From assembly GCA_937926215.1 (NCBI GenBank), contig CALEYA010000022.1, forward strand, positions 1-57,609: a stretch of 57,609 nucleotides of DNA, read 5' to 3'. The translations under genes and the position numbers were made by a program. The notes under the pieces were generated by a model. That model saw only the letters and a list, made by a program, of their open reading frames with translations, did no database searches and was not told the DNA's origin. Source of the stretch: an uncultured Croceitalea sp. Its GTDB lineage: Bacteria > Bacteroidota > Bacteroidia > Flavobacteriales > Flavobacteriaceae. Of this stretch, positions 44,902 to 54,571 are shown piece by piece. Position 1 is the first letter of the stretch. Each line of letters opens with the position of its first letter.

Positions 44902-45582
44902 ATGGCCAACATTTTAAACGTAGAAACGGCAACGACCAATTGTTCGGTGAGTGTCTCCAAGGATGGAAATCTAATCTCGTTGATAGAGGAGAATACACCC
45001 AATTACTCACATTCTGAACAACTTCATGTCTTTATGGAAGAAGCCTTGAAAAAGGCTTCTTTTTCATTTTCGGATTTGGATGCCATTGCCGTTAGTAAAG
45101 GTCCGGGTTCCTATACGGGGCTTCGCATAGGGGTATCTGCCGCCAAAGGCCTTTGTTTTGCACTTGGTTTACCGCTTATTTCCGTACCCACATTGGAAAG
45201 TTTGGCACATCAAGTTCCCTTGGATGATAATGCGGTGGTAATTCCTGTCTTGGATGCAAGGCGAATGGAAGTATATTCCAGTGTTTTTGATGCTACCTAT
45301 AAGGAGATTCGCAAAACCCAAGCAGAAATCATTGACCCAAATTCCTTCTCGGCTTACTTGGATTATGATGCCATACACATCGTGGGTAGTGGTGCCGCTA
45401 AATGTAAAGAGGTCCTGGTTGACCCAAAGTTCCAATTTTTAGAAGCACTAGTACCCTCCGCTAAAGAAATGGCGGCCCTTTCCTTTAAAAAGTTTAAAAC
45501 AAACACCTTTGAGGATGTCGCCTACTTTGAACCCTACTATTTAAAGGATTTTGTACTCCAGCAAAAAAAGAGGAAAACGTAG
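44902..45582 (+). CDS. tsaB: tRNA threonylcarbamoyladenosine biosynthesis protein TsaB
   Basis: The 226-residue protein has an actin/ASKHA-like fold with an N-terminal ETATTNCSVSV strand-turn-strand, HSEQLHVFMEEAL and the hallmark SKGPGSYTGLRIGVSAAKGLCFAL. It is the partner of TsaD and TsaE in making t6A at position 37 of ANN-decoding tRNAs. It is unrelated to the efflux genes upstream and has its own promoter box. It converges with the MscS gene, the stops being only five bases apart, with no hairpin between. Confidence 0.94.
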   Translation: MANILNVETATTNCSVSVSKDGNLISLIEENTPNYSHSEQLHVFMEEALKKASFSFSDLDAIAVSKGPGSYTGLRIGVSAAKGLCFALGLPLISVPTLESLAHQVPLDDNAVVIPVLDARRMEVYSSVFDATYKEIRKTQAEIIDPNSFSAYLDYDAIHIVGSGAAKCKEVLVDPKFQFLEALVPSAKEMAALSFKKFKTNTFEDVAYFEPYYLKDFVLQQKKRKT

Positions 45583-45587
45583 ATCTC

Positions 45588-46409
45588 CTATTTCATTTGA
45601 TGCATAACCCGCTGTGGGAACGGAATTTCTATGCCCGCATTATCAAAACGAAGTTTGGACTCCTCATGCACATAGAATTTGGCGGGCCAAAAATTTTCGT
45701 TGCGTGCCCAAAACCGTAACGAAAGATTTACGGAGCTATCCCCCAAAGAGCCTACATAGACCTCTGGCATAGGATCTTTTAGGATATGTTCGTTTTCTTC
45801 ACATATTTGCAACAAAATTTCTTTAGCCTCTTTAATGTTGGAACCATATCCTATGCCTACGGTGTAATTGTCCCTTCTAATAGGTTCTGCGTTATAGTTG
45901 ATCACATTGCCATTGGATAATTGCCCATTGGGAATAATTGCTACTTGGTTGCCAAAGGTGTTCAATTTGGTATTAAAAATAGAAATCTCCTTTACGGTGC
46001 CGTCTACACCTTGGGCAGAAATAAAGTCCCCTATTTTAAAGGGCTTGAAGAGCAGTATCAATACCCCTCCAGCAAAATTGGCAAGGGAACCTTGAAGCGC
46101 AAGGCCAATGGCCAATCCCGCAGCGCCTAACATGGCCACCAAGGATGAGGTCTTAACCCCTAATTGGGTCACCACAAGTACGAAGAGTATAATTTTAAGG
46201 GTTATGCCTATAAAACTTTGCAAAAAGGTTTCCAAGGTGGGGTCATAGTCCTTTCGCTCAAAAAATTTATGGACCATTTTGTTTAAAAAACGAACGACCC
46301 ATAGCCCAACAACGAGCAATATAATGGCCATAATCAAATCTGGAAGCAGATTCCAAGCCCAATCTACGGCATTGTCTATGTGCAATTGTATATCTGTAAA
46401 TCTATCCAT
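45588..46409 (-). CDS. Small-conductance mechanosensitive channel (MscS family)
   Basis: The 273-residue protein has three N-terminal helices (about residues 20-40, 60-80 and 85-115), the third being the pore helix GLALQGSLANFAGGVLILLFKPFKIGDFI with the alternating glycine/alanine pattern of MscS. A beta domain and a cytoplasmic C-terminal domain follow. It opens on membrane tension and releases solutes on osmotic downshock. The gene is separated from the yyaL-like gene upstream by that gene's terminator and so needs its own promoter. Confidence 0.93.
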   Translation of the reverse strand: MDRFTDIQLHIDNAVDWAWNLLPDLIMAIILLVVGLWVVRFLNKMVHKFFERKDYDPTLETFLQSFIGITLKIILFVLVVTQLGVKTSSLVAMLGAAGLAIGLALQGSLANFAGGVLILLFKPFKIGDFISAQGVDGTVKEISIFNTKLNTFGNQVAIIPNGQLSNGNVINYNAEPIRRDNYTVGIGYGSNIKEAKEILLQICEENEHILKDPMPEVYVGSLGDSSVNLSLRFWARNENFWPAKFYVHEESKLRFDNAGIEIPFPQRVMHQMK

Positions 46410-46432
46410 GACTTTAATTTTTTCGCGAAACT

Positions 46433-46464
46433 AAAAAATGGAGTTCCCAAAAACAACTCCATTT
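46433..46464 (-). terminator. Terminator after the YyaL-like gene
   Basis: A perfect ten-base inverted repeat AAATGGAGTT / AACTCCATTT with a nine-base loop is followed on the minus strand by TTTTTT. It lies 31 bases beyond the end of the gene at 46496-48592. Confidence 0.85.
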
Positions 46465-46495
46465 CACTAAGATTTGGTTAATGTTTCTACAGCTC

Positions 46496-48592
46496 TTAAA
46501 GTTGTTGTAATAGCTGTTCTACTTTGGTAACGGGCAGTTTGCAACTACCTTCTATACAAGCGTAAATAAGGGTTTCCTCCTCAGTATATCTGTTCTTCAA
46601 GAGTTCCAGTTCCCCTTCCTTTTCGGTACCTACTAAAATGCTATTGGGAATATATTGGGCTGCAATGGTACTTCCAAGGGATTCATAGGCCTTTCCTACG
46701 ACCGCAATTTCATAAAAGTTGAGGTTTTCAAAAAGCACCAAATGCATCCAGTTAGCAAAACTTTGCCCGTTCTCCCCAAAGTTGTCCTGGACATTTTTCA
46801 GCATCAGATGTACCCGTTCGCCATACCCCTCTTTGGGGTACAGTTTATGGAGTTTTAGCAAGTTATGCGCCATAATGGAATTTGAAGACGAAATAACATT
46901 GTCATTGCTTTCTATTGTTCTTCTGATCAAGGAAGCGTCCTCATCCGAAGTAAAGAAAAGCATACCACTTTCAGTATCGTCAAAGTGATCTATCGTATGA
47001 TCCGTTAAACTTTTGGCAAGTGATAACCACTCTTGGTCAAAAGTAACCTCATAAAGCGCTATAAAGGCTTCTACGGTAGTCGCATAATCTTCTAAAAAGG
47101 CATTGATGGTACTTTTACCGTTTTTATGGTTTCGGTATAATCCCCCGGATGGTCGGAGCATTTCATTTTTAATGAATTCAGCATTCCTAAGCGCCATTTT
47201 AAGATAAGCAGGGTTGCCAAGATACCTATGTGCATCTAGCAAGCCCTTTAACATCAGACCGTTCCAAGAGGTCAATATTTTATCGTCCAATCTTGGTTTG
47301 TTGCGTTTGCTTCGTTCTTTTTTGAGCAGGGTCAAACTACTTTTTATTTTTTCTTTTAGTAGGTCGATGGGCATGCCATGTCTTTCCGCAATTTCCTCAG
47401 CGGGCTTATCCCTGATCAGCACATAATGGTCTTCCCAGGCACCATACGAATTGATATTGAAATACTCTTGGAAAATTTCAAAATCGGTACCCAAAAGCTG
47501 TTCCAATTCCCCTTTGGCCCAAACATAGTATGCGCCTTCTTCCAATTCCCCGGTTTCCGTTAAACTATCGGCATCCAAAGAGGAATAGAAGCCTCCGTTC
47601 TCATCCGATAGTTCTTCCAATACAAATGCAATGGTCTGTTCTACGGTCGTTTTGTAAAGTGGATTTTTGGTTACGGCATAGGCTTTGGCATAGAGACTTG
47701 TCAGTTGTCCATTGTCATAAAGCATTTTCTCAAAATGGGGTACGTGCCATTTGGTATCTACGGAATACCTAGAGAAGCCTCCCCCTACATGGTCGTAAAT
47801 TCCCCCATAAGCCATTCGGGTCAACGTAGTATCCACATATTGCATAATGCCCTCCTTATTTTGGGAAGTGGCATAGTGCAAAAGGAAATCCAAATTATTG
47901 GGCATCATAAATTTTGGGGCCCTTTTGTATCCCCCAAGAAAAGTGTCAAAGTAGGTGGACCATTTTTGTACGGCGCTATCAAGGGCAATCATATCAAATG
48001 ATGGTGCGGCTGCATTGTTCTCCACCAGGTTGATGGCTTTGATCCCCCGTTCCAAATCAGAAGCATAACCAATGATTTTTTCTGGATCTTCCTTATAGAG
48101 TTCCGTCAGCTTGTTCAAGGACTGTATCCAGTTGTTTTTTGGCACATACGTAGCCCCCCAAAATGGCCTCCCGTCCGGCAGGGCTACAATATTTAACGGC
48201 CAGCCTCCGCTGCCAGTCATCATCTGTAGGGCATCCATATAAATTTGATCAACATCTGGTCGTTCCTCGCGGTCAATTTTAATGTTGATGAAATTTTCAT
48301 TCATAATTTTTGCCACTTCCTCATCCTCAAAACATTCATGTTCCATAACATGGCACCAATGGCAAGCGGCATACCCAATACTAATAAGCAAGGGCTTGTT
48401 CTCTTTTTGCGCCCTTTCTAACACTTCAGGATGCCAAGCTTCCCAATTTACCGGGTTATGCGCATGTTGCAAAAGATAAGGACTGGTCTCACGGATAAGG
48501 GCATTGGTATATTTATGGTCCATCTGTTCTTTTTTTTGTGCACAGCCAGTCAATAGAATGACGAACAAAATGAAGGAAAGAATCTTTTTCAT
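46496..48592 (-). CDS. Thioredoxin-domain protein of the YyaL/DUF255 family, predicted lipoprotein
   Basis: The 698-residue protein has a lipoprotein signal peptide (hydrophobic run ending LLTGC, cysteine at residue 17). The mature part starts with [21 protein letters not shown], written here in key residues only, followed by the thioredoxin-like [11 protein letters not shown] motif. The C-terminal part is a predicted alpha/alpha-toroid with sequences such as [27 protein letters not shown]. The family (YyaL, SPATA20) is of unknown biochemical activity. The CxxC pair points to redox function. Export as a lipoprotein is notable since many relatives lack a signal. The gene is followed by its own terminator. 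Confidence 0.88.
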   Translation of the reverse strand: MKKILSFILFVILLTGCAQKKEQMDHKYTNALIRETSPYLLQHAHNPVNWEAWHPEVLERAQKENKPLLISIGYAACHWCHVMEHECFEDEEVAKIMNENFINIKIDREERPDVDQIYMDALQMMTGSGGWPLNIVALPDGRPFWGATYVPKNNWIQSLNKLTELYKEDPEKIIGYASDLERGIKAINLVENNAAAPSFDMIALDSAVQKWSTYFDTFLGGYKRAPKFMMPNNLDFLLHYATSQNKEGIMQYVDTTLTRMAYGGIYDHVGGGFSRYSVDTKWHVPHFEKMLYDNGQLTSLYAKAYAVTKNPLYKTTVEQTIAFVLEELSDENGGFYSSLDADSLTETGELEEGAYYVWAKGELEQLLGTDFEIFQEYFNINSYGAWEDHYVLIRDKPAEEIAERHGMPIDLLKEKIKSSLTLLKKERSKRNKPRLDDKILTSWNGLMLKGLLDAHRYLGNPAYLKMALRNAEFIKNEMLRPSGGLYRNHKNGKSTINAFLEDYATTVEAFIALYEVTFDQEWLSLAKSLTDHTIDHFDDTESGMLFFTSDEDASLIRRTIESNDNVISSSNSIMAHNLLKLHKLYPKEGYGERVHLMLKNVQDNFGENGQSFANWMHLVLFENLNFYEIAVVGKAYESLGSTIAAQYIPNSILVGTEKEGELELLKNRYTEEETLIYACIEGSCKLPVTKVEQLLQQL

Positions 48593-48610
48593 GTGCTAAA
48601 ACATGGGGTA

Positions 48611-48636
48611 CAAAAAAAGCGCCCCAACGGACGCTA
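48611..48636 (-). terminator. Terminator after the dodecin gene
   Basis: A seven-base stem (AGCGTCC with GGGCGCT on the minus strand, one G-U pair) with a four-base loop is followed by TTTTTTT on the minus strand, 20 bases beyond the dodecin stop. It lies between dodecin and the YyaL-like gene. Confidence 0.8.
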
Positions 48637-48655
48637 AATTTCTATTCTGGTGGAT

Positions 48656-48856
48656 TTATTTTACTTCGAAAGTAATTTTAACGTTTACACGATAATCCAC
48701 TAGTGCCCCATCCTTTACCGTTGCACTTTGTTCGTTCAAATAAACGGAACGAATGTTCTTAACGGATTTAGATGCATGTGCCACAGCTTTCGCAGCGGCA
48801 TCTTCCCAACCCTTTTCAGAATTGGCCAAGACTTCAATAACTTTTAAAACTGCCAT
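48656..48856 (-). CDS. Dodecin family flavin-binding protein
   Basis: The 66-residue protein has the dodecin pattern: a beta strand (LKVIEVLANSE), a helix starting KGWEDAAAKAVAHA with the flavin-stacking tryptophan (residue 17), and two further strands with the conserved EQSATVKDG segment carrying the glutamine that contacts flavin. Dodecins form hollow dodecamers that store flavins. It is expressed alone, with its own terminator. Confidence 0.93.
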   Translation of the reverse strand: MAVLKVIEVLANSEKGWEDAAAKAVAHASKSVKNIRSVYLNEQSATVKDGALVDYRVNVKITFEVK

Positions 48857-48924
48857 TGTTTACGTTTTTAAATTTCTTCAATTTATGGAAAATAAAGGCA
48901 ATACATTCTTAAAGTAACGGAAAA

Positions 48925-49824
48925 TTAGCCATTTAAGGCTACTACCTCATTTACCTTGTCCCCAAGCATATTTTTTAACATGGTCTCAATACCGTTTTTC
49001 AACGTGAACGTGGATGACGGGCAGCCACTACAGGCCCCTTGTAAAATAACGTTGACCGTTTTGCTTTCCTCTTCATAAGATTGGAACATAATATTACCGC
49101 CATCACTGGCAACGGCAGGTTTTACGTACTCCTCAAGGATATCGATGATTTGCTTGGAAGTATCGTCATACACTTCTTGAACCTCGTTTTCTGACGTTTT
49201 CTTTTCGGTTTCCCGTTGTTGAAAATCTGCGGAGACCACTTCTTTTCCATCCGCTAAAAAATCCCGAATGGACTCACGTACCTCCAGAGTGACTTCTTCC
49301 CACTCTGCCACCTCATACTTGGTAACGGAAACGTAATTTTTGTCAAAGAAGACTTCTTTTACAAAAGGAAAATGAAAGAGTTGCTGCGCTAAAGGGGAAT
49401 CTTTGGCCTCGTCAATATTTTTAAACTCAAAAATAGTGGGAACGATGACCTTATTGGCCACAAACTTCATGACACCAGGGTTTGGGGTTACCTCTGCGTA
49501 AACGGTAACGGCCTCCTTTTTTGTTCCAGCTTCTTCCAATACTATAGGCTCACCGGCATTTAAGTATTCTACCAACTGTTGGGCAACTTCGTCCTTAACA
49601 TCGTTCCACTGTACAATATCAAAACGTTCCAAGGCCACAAAGTTCCCGGAGATATAAACTGTTTTTATAAATGGCAAGTAGAAAAGCTGCTGTGCCAGAG
49701 GTGAATTTTTGGCCTCGTCGATATTTTTAAACTCGTAATTCTGCTTTACCAAAAATTGGTTCGCCTCAAATTTTAGTATCGATGGATTGCTGGTTTCCAG
49801 CAGTGTAATATGATATTCCTTCAT
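48925..49824 (-). CDS. NifU/Nfu-type iron-sulfur scaffold protein with duplicated N-domain
   Basis: The protein has 299 residues from the ATG at 49824. It has two Nfu N-terminal domains in tandem (about residues 1-90 and 105-185), both with the sequence EFKNIDEAK(N/D)SPLAQQLF, and a C-terminal NifU domain with CSGCPSS, whose CxxC binds a transient [Fe-S] cluster. It would deliver clusters to apoproteins such as ActB or QueG. An upstream in-frame start at 49926 would add 34 residues that look like random hydrophobic sequence; the protein starting MKEYHITLLE is far more likely, and a TACTTTTA near-promoter box (minus strand, about 49841-49848) lies in that extension. Confidence 0.9.
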   Translation of the reverse strand: MKEYHITLLETSNPSILKFEANQFLVKQNYEFKNIDEAKNSPLAQQLFYLPFIKTVYISGNFVALERFDIVQWNDVKDEVAQQLVEYLNAGEPIVLEEAGTKKEAVTVYAEVTPNPGVMKFVANKVIVPTIFEFKNIDEAKDSPLAQQLFHFPFVKEVFFDKNYVSVTKYEVAEWEEVTLEVRESIRDFLADGKEVVSADFQQRETEKKTSENEVQEVYDDTSKQIIDILEEYVKPAVASDGGNIMFQSYEEESKTVNVILQGACSGCPSSTFTLKNGIETMLKNMLGDKVNEVVALNG

Positions 49825-49946
49825 GGCCTTATTTTTTGTAAAAGTACGAAGGAAATATGGTGATAAAAAGATATAATAATGTTGGCATAAGACCGTTATA
49901 GAGATGATTGCCAAGCATAGCAACATAAATTTAGCCCCATATTTAA

Positions 49947-50939
49947 ATGAAAAAATTTACTTTATTCTTTGCTTTGGTCTTCTTTTTTGCGTGCCAACTA
50001 CGCTCGCAAGAAGGGATTCCTGTTTATTTTGATTATCTGGCAGACAACTATTATTTGGTCTATCCGTCCATGGCAGGTATTGGCGAAGGTGGTAAAGTAC
50101 GTTTGACCGCAAGGCAACAATGGTTTGATGTCGATCAGGCCCCAAATCTCCAAACGCTCAATGCTAATTTTAGGGTAGGGGAACGTAGCGGTGTAGGTGG
50201 TATCTTGTTCAATGACAGAAACGGTTTTCACTCACAAACGGGCCTAAAACTAACCTATGCACATCATTTACAGCTAAGCGGGGATTTTAGGACCTTGAAC
50301 CAGGTTTCTTTTGGTTTAAGTGCGGGATTAATTCTTAGTAGCTTGGATGAAACGGAATTTAGGTCGGTCATCCCTGATCCCATTATCAACGGTATTAAAA
50401 ATACGACGAGCTATTTTAATACGGATTTTGGGGTATCGTATAATTATTTAGAGTTCTATGCCCATGGTGCTATATTAAATCTTTTAGGAACTGGCAGGGA
50501 TTTATATACAGCTGCGGAGTTTGATAACCTAAGAAGGTATTTGATTTCTGCAGGATATGTTTTTGGCCGTAGTTCTTTTAGGGTAGAGCCTTCCTTTCTT
50601 TTTCAATTGACCGAGTTCACGGAAGAGAAAACGTTGGACCTTAATGCAAAGGTCTATAAGGATGTTGGAAATGCTACTATTTGGGGCGGACTGTCATACA
50701 GAAGAAGTTTTGACGGGGCCCAATTTCTTCAAAATGGGGAGTTAGGCGAGCAGCGCTTGCAACTGTTTACCCCTATTGTAGGTATTAATATCAACCGTTT
50801 TTTATTTTCCTATAACTACTCGTATCAATCTGGGGACATTCGTTTTTCCAATGGTGGATTCCATCAAATTACCCTTGGATTGGATTTTGGGGAGCAACAG
50901 GAAAATAGATACGATTGCTACTGTCCCGCTGCTAATTAA
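49947..50939 (+). CDS. PorP/SprF family type IX secretion system membrane protein
   Basis: The 330-residue protein has a signal peptide (cut about residue 21) and opens its mature part with the typical PVYFDYLADNYYLVYPSMAG stretch of PorP/SprF proteins (shown here at the 20-residue limit). The rest is alternating amphipathic strands of an outer-membrane barrel, ending FHQITLGLDFGEQQENRYDCYCPAAN; the last few residues contain two cysteines and no terminal aromatic strand. PorP/SprF proteins attach or guide T9SS cargo at the surface. No large adhesin lies next to it, so its cargo is unknown. It is divergent from the Nfu gene. Confidence 0.88.
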   Translation: MKKFTLFFALVFFFACQLRSQEGIPVYFDYLADNYYLVYPSMAGIGEGGKVRLTARQQWFDVDQAPNLQTLNANFRVGERSGVGGILFNDRNGFHSQTGLKLTYAHHLQLSGDFRTLNQVSFGLSAGLILSSLDETEFRSVIPDPIINGIKNTTSYFNTDFGVSYNYLEFYAHGAILNLLGTGRDLYTAAEFDNLRRYLISAGYVFGRSSFRVEPSFLFQLTEFTEEKTLDLNAKVYKDVGNATIWGGLSYRRSFDGAQFLQNGELGEQRLQLFTPIVGININRFLFSYNYSYQSGDIRFSNGGFHQITLGLDFGEQQENRYDCYCPAAN

Positions 50940-50973
50940 ACACATATCAGCCCCAATATCCTTTTTGTTTTAA

Positions 50974-52152
50974 CTATTTCCAATTGTAATTTTTTGTGGT
51001 CGCTTGCTTTCGTATGGCATCCAGCATCACATCTTCCAAAGTGCCTTCCTGTTTGGTTTGTTTGCTTTTGATGTAGGCCGTTCGCTTTTTTTGTAACTCT
51101 TGTATTTCACGGTTTATTTTAGCTCTTGAAGCTTTGTTTTTTGCAATGTAATCCTCAATTTCCGAGATGGATTTGTTTTGCAATTCCGCAGGAAGCTGTT
51201 CTTTGTCCAAAGCTTCCAAATCAAAGTTTTTATCTTTTGAAGCATCGACCAAATCCCATGAAGCATTGTTGTAAAGACGTGTACTTTTGCTCACTGCGCG
51301 CTTCACGGCAACTTCCTCATTAATTTCATAAGCCGCATTGTCTTGGGTTCGTTGCGCAGCAACTTTTTTTCTTCCAAGACTGCCATAAGAGATATAGGTT
51401 TTGTTCAATTTACCATTAAGTTGAATAATGATATCATCATAAGGTGTCGTTATATGGACCATCCGTTTGTTATGATCAATTGCCATGTATTCACCGCCGG
51501 TAAGTGCTGCGCCCTCTTTCCATTTACTGCCGATGCCTTGCTCGTAAGCGCCACAAAATATGGTGTTTACGACCACATCTTTTTCCTTTGCTTGAGCGGT
51601 GGCGTCCTTATAATTGAGTCTTCCTTGGTTAAAAGGTTCATTGCCCGCTATAAAAATGAGTTTGAGGTCATCTTCATTTTTACCCCATTCCAACTGTTTT
51701 AATGAGGTGTTGATTGCCTGTCCACAAAATTCTTCACCTCCGTTGGTGGTCAAAGAGAACAACTTTTCAGAGATCGCATCCAAATCACTACTAAAACCAA
51801 TTACCTGTCTTATGTAGCCCTCTCTTGAACTTAGGCCATCATTACCATATTCATATAAGGCTATTTGTAGGACTGGTCTTGATTTAGTGCCGCAGCGCAC
51901 ATCGCTAAACTCATTAACAATATCCCATAATTGTGCTTTAGCTTGATCTATTAAGCCATCCATACTATTACTGGTATCCAATAACAGAGCAATTTTTACA
52001 TACTGTTTAGCCGGTTTTTCCGTAACTATTTTCTGTGGTGCGGCAACTTTTGCTTTTACCGCTACCCGATTAATATTACTTTTTTTAATAAAGGTCTTTG
52101 CAGATAAACCTAGGGTTGCTAAGCACGCTATAAGAAGTGTTGTTCGTTTCAT
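50974..52152 (-). CDS. Exported von Willebrand factor A-domain protein
   Basis: The 392-residue protein has a signal peptide (about residues 1-18) and a vWA domain from about residue 52. Its metal-ion-dependent adhesion site is D59-T-S-N-S, the expected DxSxS. Further MIDAS residues may be those in TNGGEEFCGQ and FIAGNEP. The last ~120 residues are charged and helical (KSISEIEDYIAKNKASRAKINREIQELQKKR), probably a coiled coil. The function is unknown. It is convergent with the PorP/SprF gene and divergent from the sensor kinase. A TACATTTA sequence upstream is a near match to the promoter consensus. Confidence 0.85.
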   Translation of the reverse strand: MKRTTLLIACLATLGLSAKTFIKKSNINRVAVKAKVAAPQKIVTEKPAKQYVKIALLLDTSNSMDGLIDQAKAQLWDIVNEFSDVRCGTKSRPVLQIALYEYGNDGLSSREGYIRQVIGFSSDLDAISEKLFSLTTNGGEEFCGQAINTSLKQLEWGKNEDDLKLIFIAGNEPFNQGRLNYKDATAQAKEKDVVVNTIFCGAYEQGIGSKWKEGAALTGGEYMAIDHNKRMVHITTPYDDIIIQLNGKLNKTYISYGSLGRKKVAAQRTQDNAAYEINEEVAVKRAVSKSTRLYNNASWDLVDASKDKNFDLEALDKEQLPAELQNKSISEIEDYIAKNKASRAKINREIQELQKKRTAYIKSKQTKQEGTLEDVMLDAIRKQATTKNYNWK

Positions 52153-52177
52153 ACCTGTTCAATTATTTTGTTCAGCG

Positions 52178-52185
52178 TAAATGTA
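52178..52185 (-). promoter_or_regulatory. Possible -7 box (TACATTTA) of the vWA gene
   Basis: On the minus strand the octamer is TACATTTA, one change from TAnnTTTG, and lies 25 bases before the vWA start codon. Confidence 0.35.
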
Positions 52186-52361
52186 GCTGGCCCTTTTTCC
52201 TCTTAAAAGCTGAAATGAGCCTATCGCCCTTTTGGATGAGGGAAGAAGTAAATCGATTTAGTAACCTAGGTAAATGATGGATTTTTAGCTGGTATTTCAA
52301 GCAACACCCATTTTTTAGACCGCATTAAATCCCTTAAGTTTACTGGGCTTAAGGTAATAGT

Positions 52362-54548
52362 ATGGTACAACGTATATGTTTGGCACTCCTGTTTTTTAGT
52401 ATTGGTCTTACTGTCTTTCCGCAGTATTCCGGTCAAGTGCAGGTAGTCGAAATTAAGGGCTCCGTTAGAAGTCAGGATAACGGTATTCCAATACCCAATG
52501 TAAGTGTGGAAACCGGTGAGGGTCTTTTTACCACTACAAATGCCCTTGGGGAGTATAAAATAAAAGTTGCCATTGGGGACTATCTGGTTTTTAGCAGTCC
52601 AGATTTTGAAACCGTTAGACATACCGTAACTTCAGACGAGGATATCGCGGTAGAAGTGAAAGATTTTGATGGTATTTCCGCTAGGAATAAAAGTACTATC
52701 GCCACTGGTAATTATAAAGTCGCCTTGGATTCTGCCGTGTACTATAAAGAAAAGAATATTGAGAAAAGTATAGACCACATTGCCAAGGCCATTGAAGCCT
52801 TGGGAACACGTGGAAAAAAGAAAGAGTTGTCCAAAGCACTTACGCTACTTGGTGAAGTATACCTGTTCCACGGTCAATATGATTTGGCCATTTCAAGTTT
52901 GGAGGACGCCCAAAACGCACAAAAAACGGTCAGCAATACCTTGTTGTTAGGACAGGCCTATGTTAAGAACAATAATTTTGGCTTGGCACAGGAAACATTT
53001 GATAAGCTTTTAGATGCAAAACGAATGGCACCATTACAACGTATTGCATTGTATGAAGGCTTGGGGGATACGAGCCTGGCGTTGGGGCAATTGGAACGCG
53101 CATTGGAATATTATAGGGAAGGTCTTACCATATCGGAGAAAAATCAAGTTACACCAAAAGTCATTGACTTAAATTCAAAAATCGCGGATGCCTTTGCAGC
53201 GGCAAACCGAGAAATTGAAGCGCAGGACTATTACAACAACTCGCTTAAACTATCCAAAGACCAAGCACCACAACGGGCTATTCAAGAAAGCGAAAAAGTG
53301 GCCGATTTCTACAACAACGCCAATAGGTTTGAAGATGAGATCCAGTTGCGAAAACAAAGTTTAAAGAAACTGAAGCAATTACCAACACCGGTGAAGAAGG
53401 AAAGTTTTAAGGTTCCGGATTCCATAACCTCGCAAAGGATAAACTACAAAATAGCAAACGCCTATATCTCGCAAGACAAATTGAGCGAAGCAATTCCGTT
53501 CTTGGAAAAAAGTATCGTAGAAGCAAATAAAGATGACGACTTGGTCGTGGAAAAAGATGCTACCAGAAAACTTTCAGAAGTTTATCGCTACAAAGGGGAT
53601 GTGGACAAGGCTTTTGAAAACTATCAAAAATATGGGGTGCTGGTAGATAGTCTTTACGTGCTCAAAGAGCAAGAAATTTCTAGATTGGCGCGTTTAAATA
53701 GGGAGATAACCTCCAAACAAAATAGGATTGCCAGTTTAGAACAAGATAGGGAACTGTCCCAGAGCAAGTACAATTTGGCCATAACGGAACAGCAACTTTC
53801 CGTGGAGCGTGGCAAAAGGCAGGAATGGCTTATTTATTCGTTGTTGTTTGCCATGTTGTTGCTGGGTTTGGCCGCTTTTTTTTATTACCGTAGCAACAAC
53901 CAACAAAAATTGGCCAATAACCTTTTAGCCTTAAAATCCCTAAGGACGCAGATGAACCCCCATTTTATTTTTAATGCCCTAAACTCGGTCAATAATTATA
54001 TTGCTAAAAACGATGAACGTAACGCCAATAGGTTTTTAAGTGAGTTTTCTACCTTAATGCGCACTGTTCTGGAAAATTCCGAAGAAGATTTTATTCCCTT
54101 ATCCAAAGAACTGGAGTTATTACAGTTGTACGTAAAACTGGAACATTCCAGATTTCCGGAAAAGTTTGACTACGAGCTCAATATCGATGAAAAAGTGGAT
54201 ATCCAATACTTTGAAATTCCCCCAATGCTGTTGCAACCTTATATTGAAAATGCCATTTGGCACGGTTTGCGCTACAAAGAAGAGAAAGGTTTTTTAAAGA
54301 TCAATTTATCCCAACCCAGCCCACAATTATTGCAGATAGCCATATTGGACAATGGTATTGGCAGAAAGAAATCTGCCCAATTAAAAACACAACATCAGAA
54401 AAAACAACGTTCCAAGGGAATGGGTAATATTAAAAAACGGATTGCCATATTGAACACCATGCACAAAAACAAGGTGGATGTGACCATCACGGATTTGTAT
54501 GACGACGAAACCGGCACCAAGGTAATCCTGGTACTTAAAAAAGATTAG
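52362..54548 (+). CDS. TPR-containing sensor histidine kinase (LytS-like HisKA family) with carboxypeptidase-regulatory-like domain
   Basis: The 728-residue protein is, in order: a signal peptide (about 1-22); a carboxypeptidase-regulatory-like beta domain (about 28-90, VKGSVRSQDNGIPIPNVSV-like); at least five TPR-type repeats (about 110-420); a coiled coil; one transmembrane helix (about 488-510); and a LytS-type kinase. The phosphoacceptor is H534 in QMNPHFIFNALN; the N box is LLQPYIENAIWHG and the G1 box LDNGIGRKKS. It would sense an extracytoplasmic signal through the TPR domain and phosphorylate the LytTR regulator 23 bases downstream. The ATG is taken because it gives the signal peptide. 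Confidence 0.93.
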   Translation: MVQRICLALLFFSIGLTVFPQYSGQVQVVEIKGSVRSQDNGIPIPNVSVETGEGLFTTTNALGEYKIKVAIGDYLVFSSPDFETVRHTVTSDEDIAVEVKDFDGISARNKSTIATGNYKVALDSAVYYKEKNIEKSIDHIAKAIEALGTRGKKKELSKALTLLGEVYLFHGQYDLAISSLEDAQNAQKTVSNTLLLGQAYVKNNNFGLAQETFDKLLDAKRMAPLQRIALYEGLGDTSLALGQLERALEYYREGLTISEKNQVTPKVIDLNSKIADAFAAANREIEAQDYYNNSLKLSKDQAPQRAIQESEKVADFYNNANRFEDEIQLRKQSLKKLKQLPTPVKKESFKVPDSITSQRINYKIANAYISQDKLSEAIPFLEKSIVEANKDDDLVVEKDATRKLSEVYRYKGDVDKAFENYQKYGVLVDSLYVLKEQEISRLARLNREITSKQNRIASLEQDRELSQSKYNLAITEQQLSVERGKRQEWLIYSLLFAMLLLGLAAFFYYRSNNQQKLANNLLALKSLRTQMNPHFIFNALNSVNNYIAKNDERNANRFLSEFSTLMRTVLENSEEDFIPLSKELELLQLYVKLEHSRFPEKFDYELNIDEKVDIQYFEIPPMLLQPYIENAIWHGLRYKEEKGFLKINLSQPSPQLLQIAILDNGIGRKKSAQLKTQHQKKQRSKGMGNIKKRIAILNTMHKNKVDVTITDLYDDETGTKVILVLKKD

Positions 54549-54571
54549 TAGCTATAAATACATCAAGAAAA

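Noticed and set aside
49825-49926. 34-residue N-terminal extension of the Nfu-like protein
   Set aside because: The extension reads as a random hydrophobic stretch and includes a promoter-like box; the start MKEYHITLLE fits the duplicated domain.
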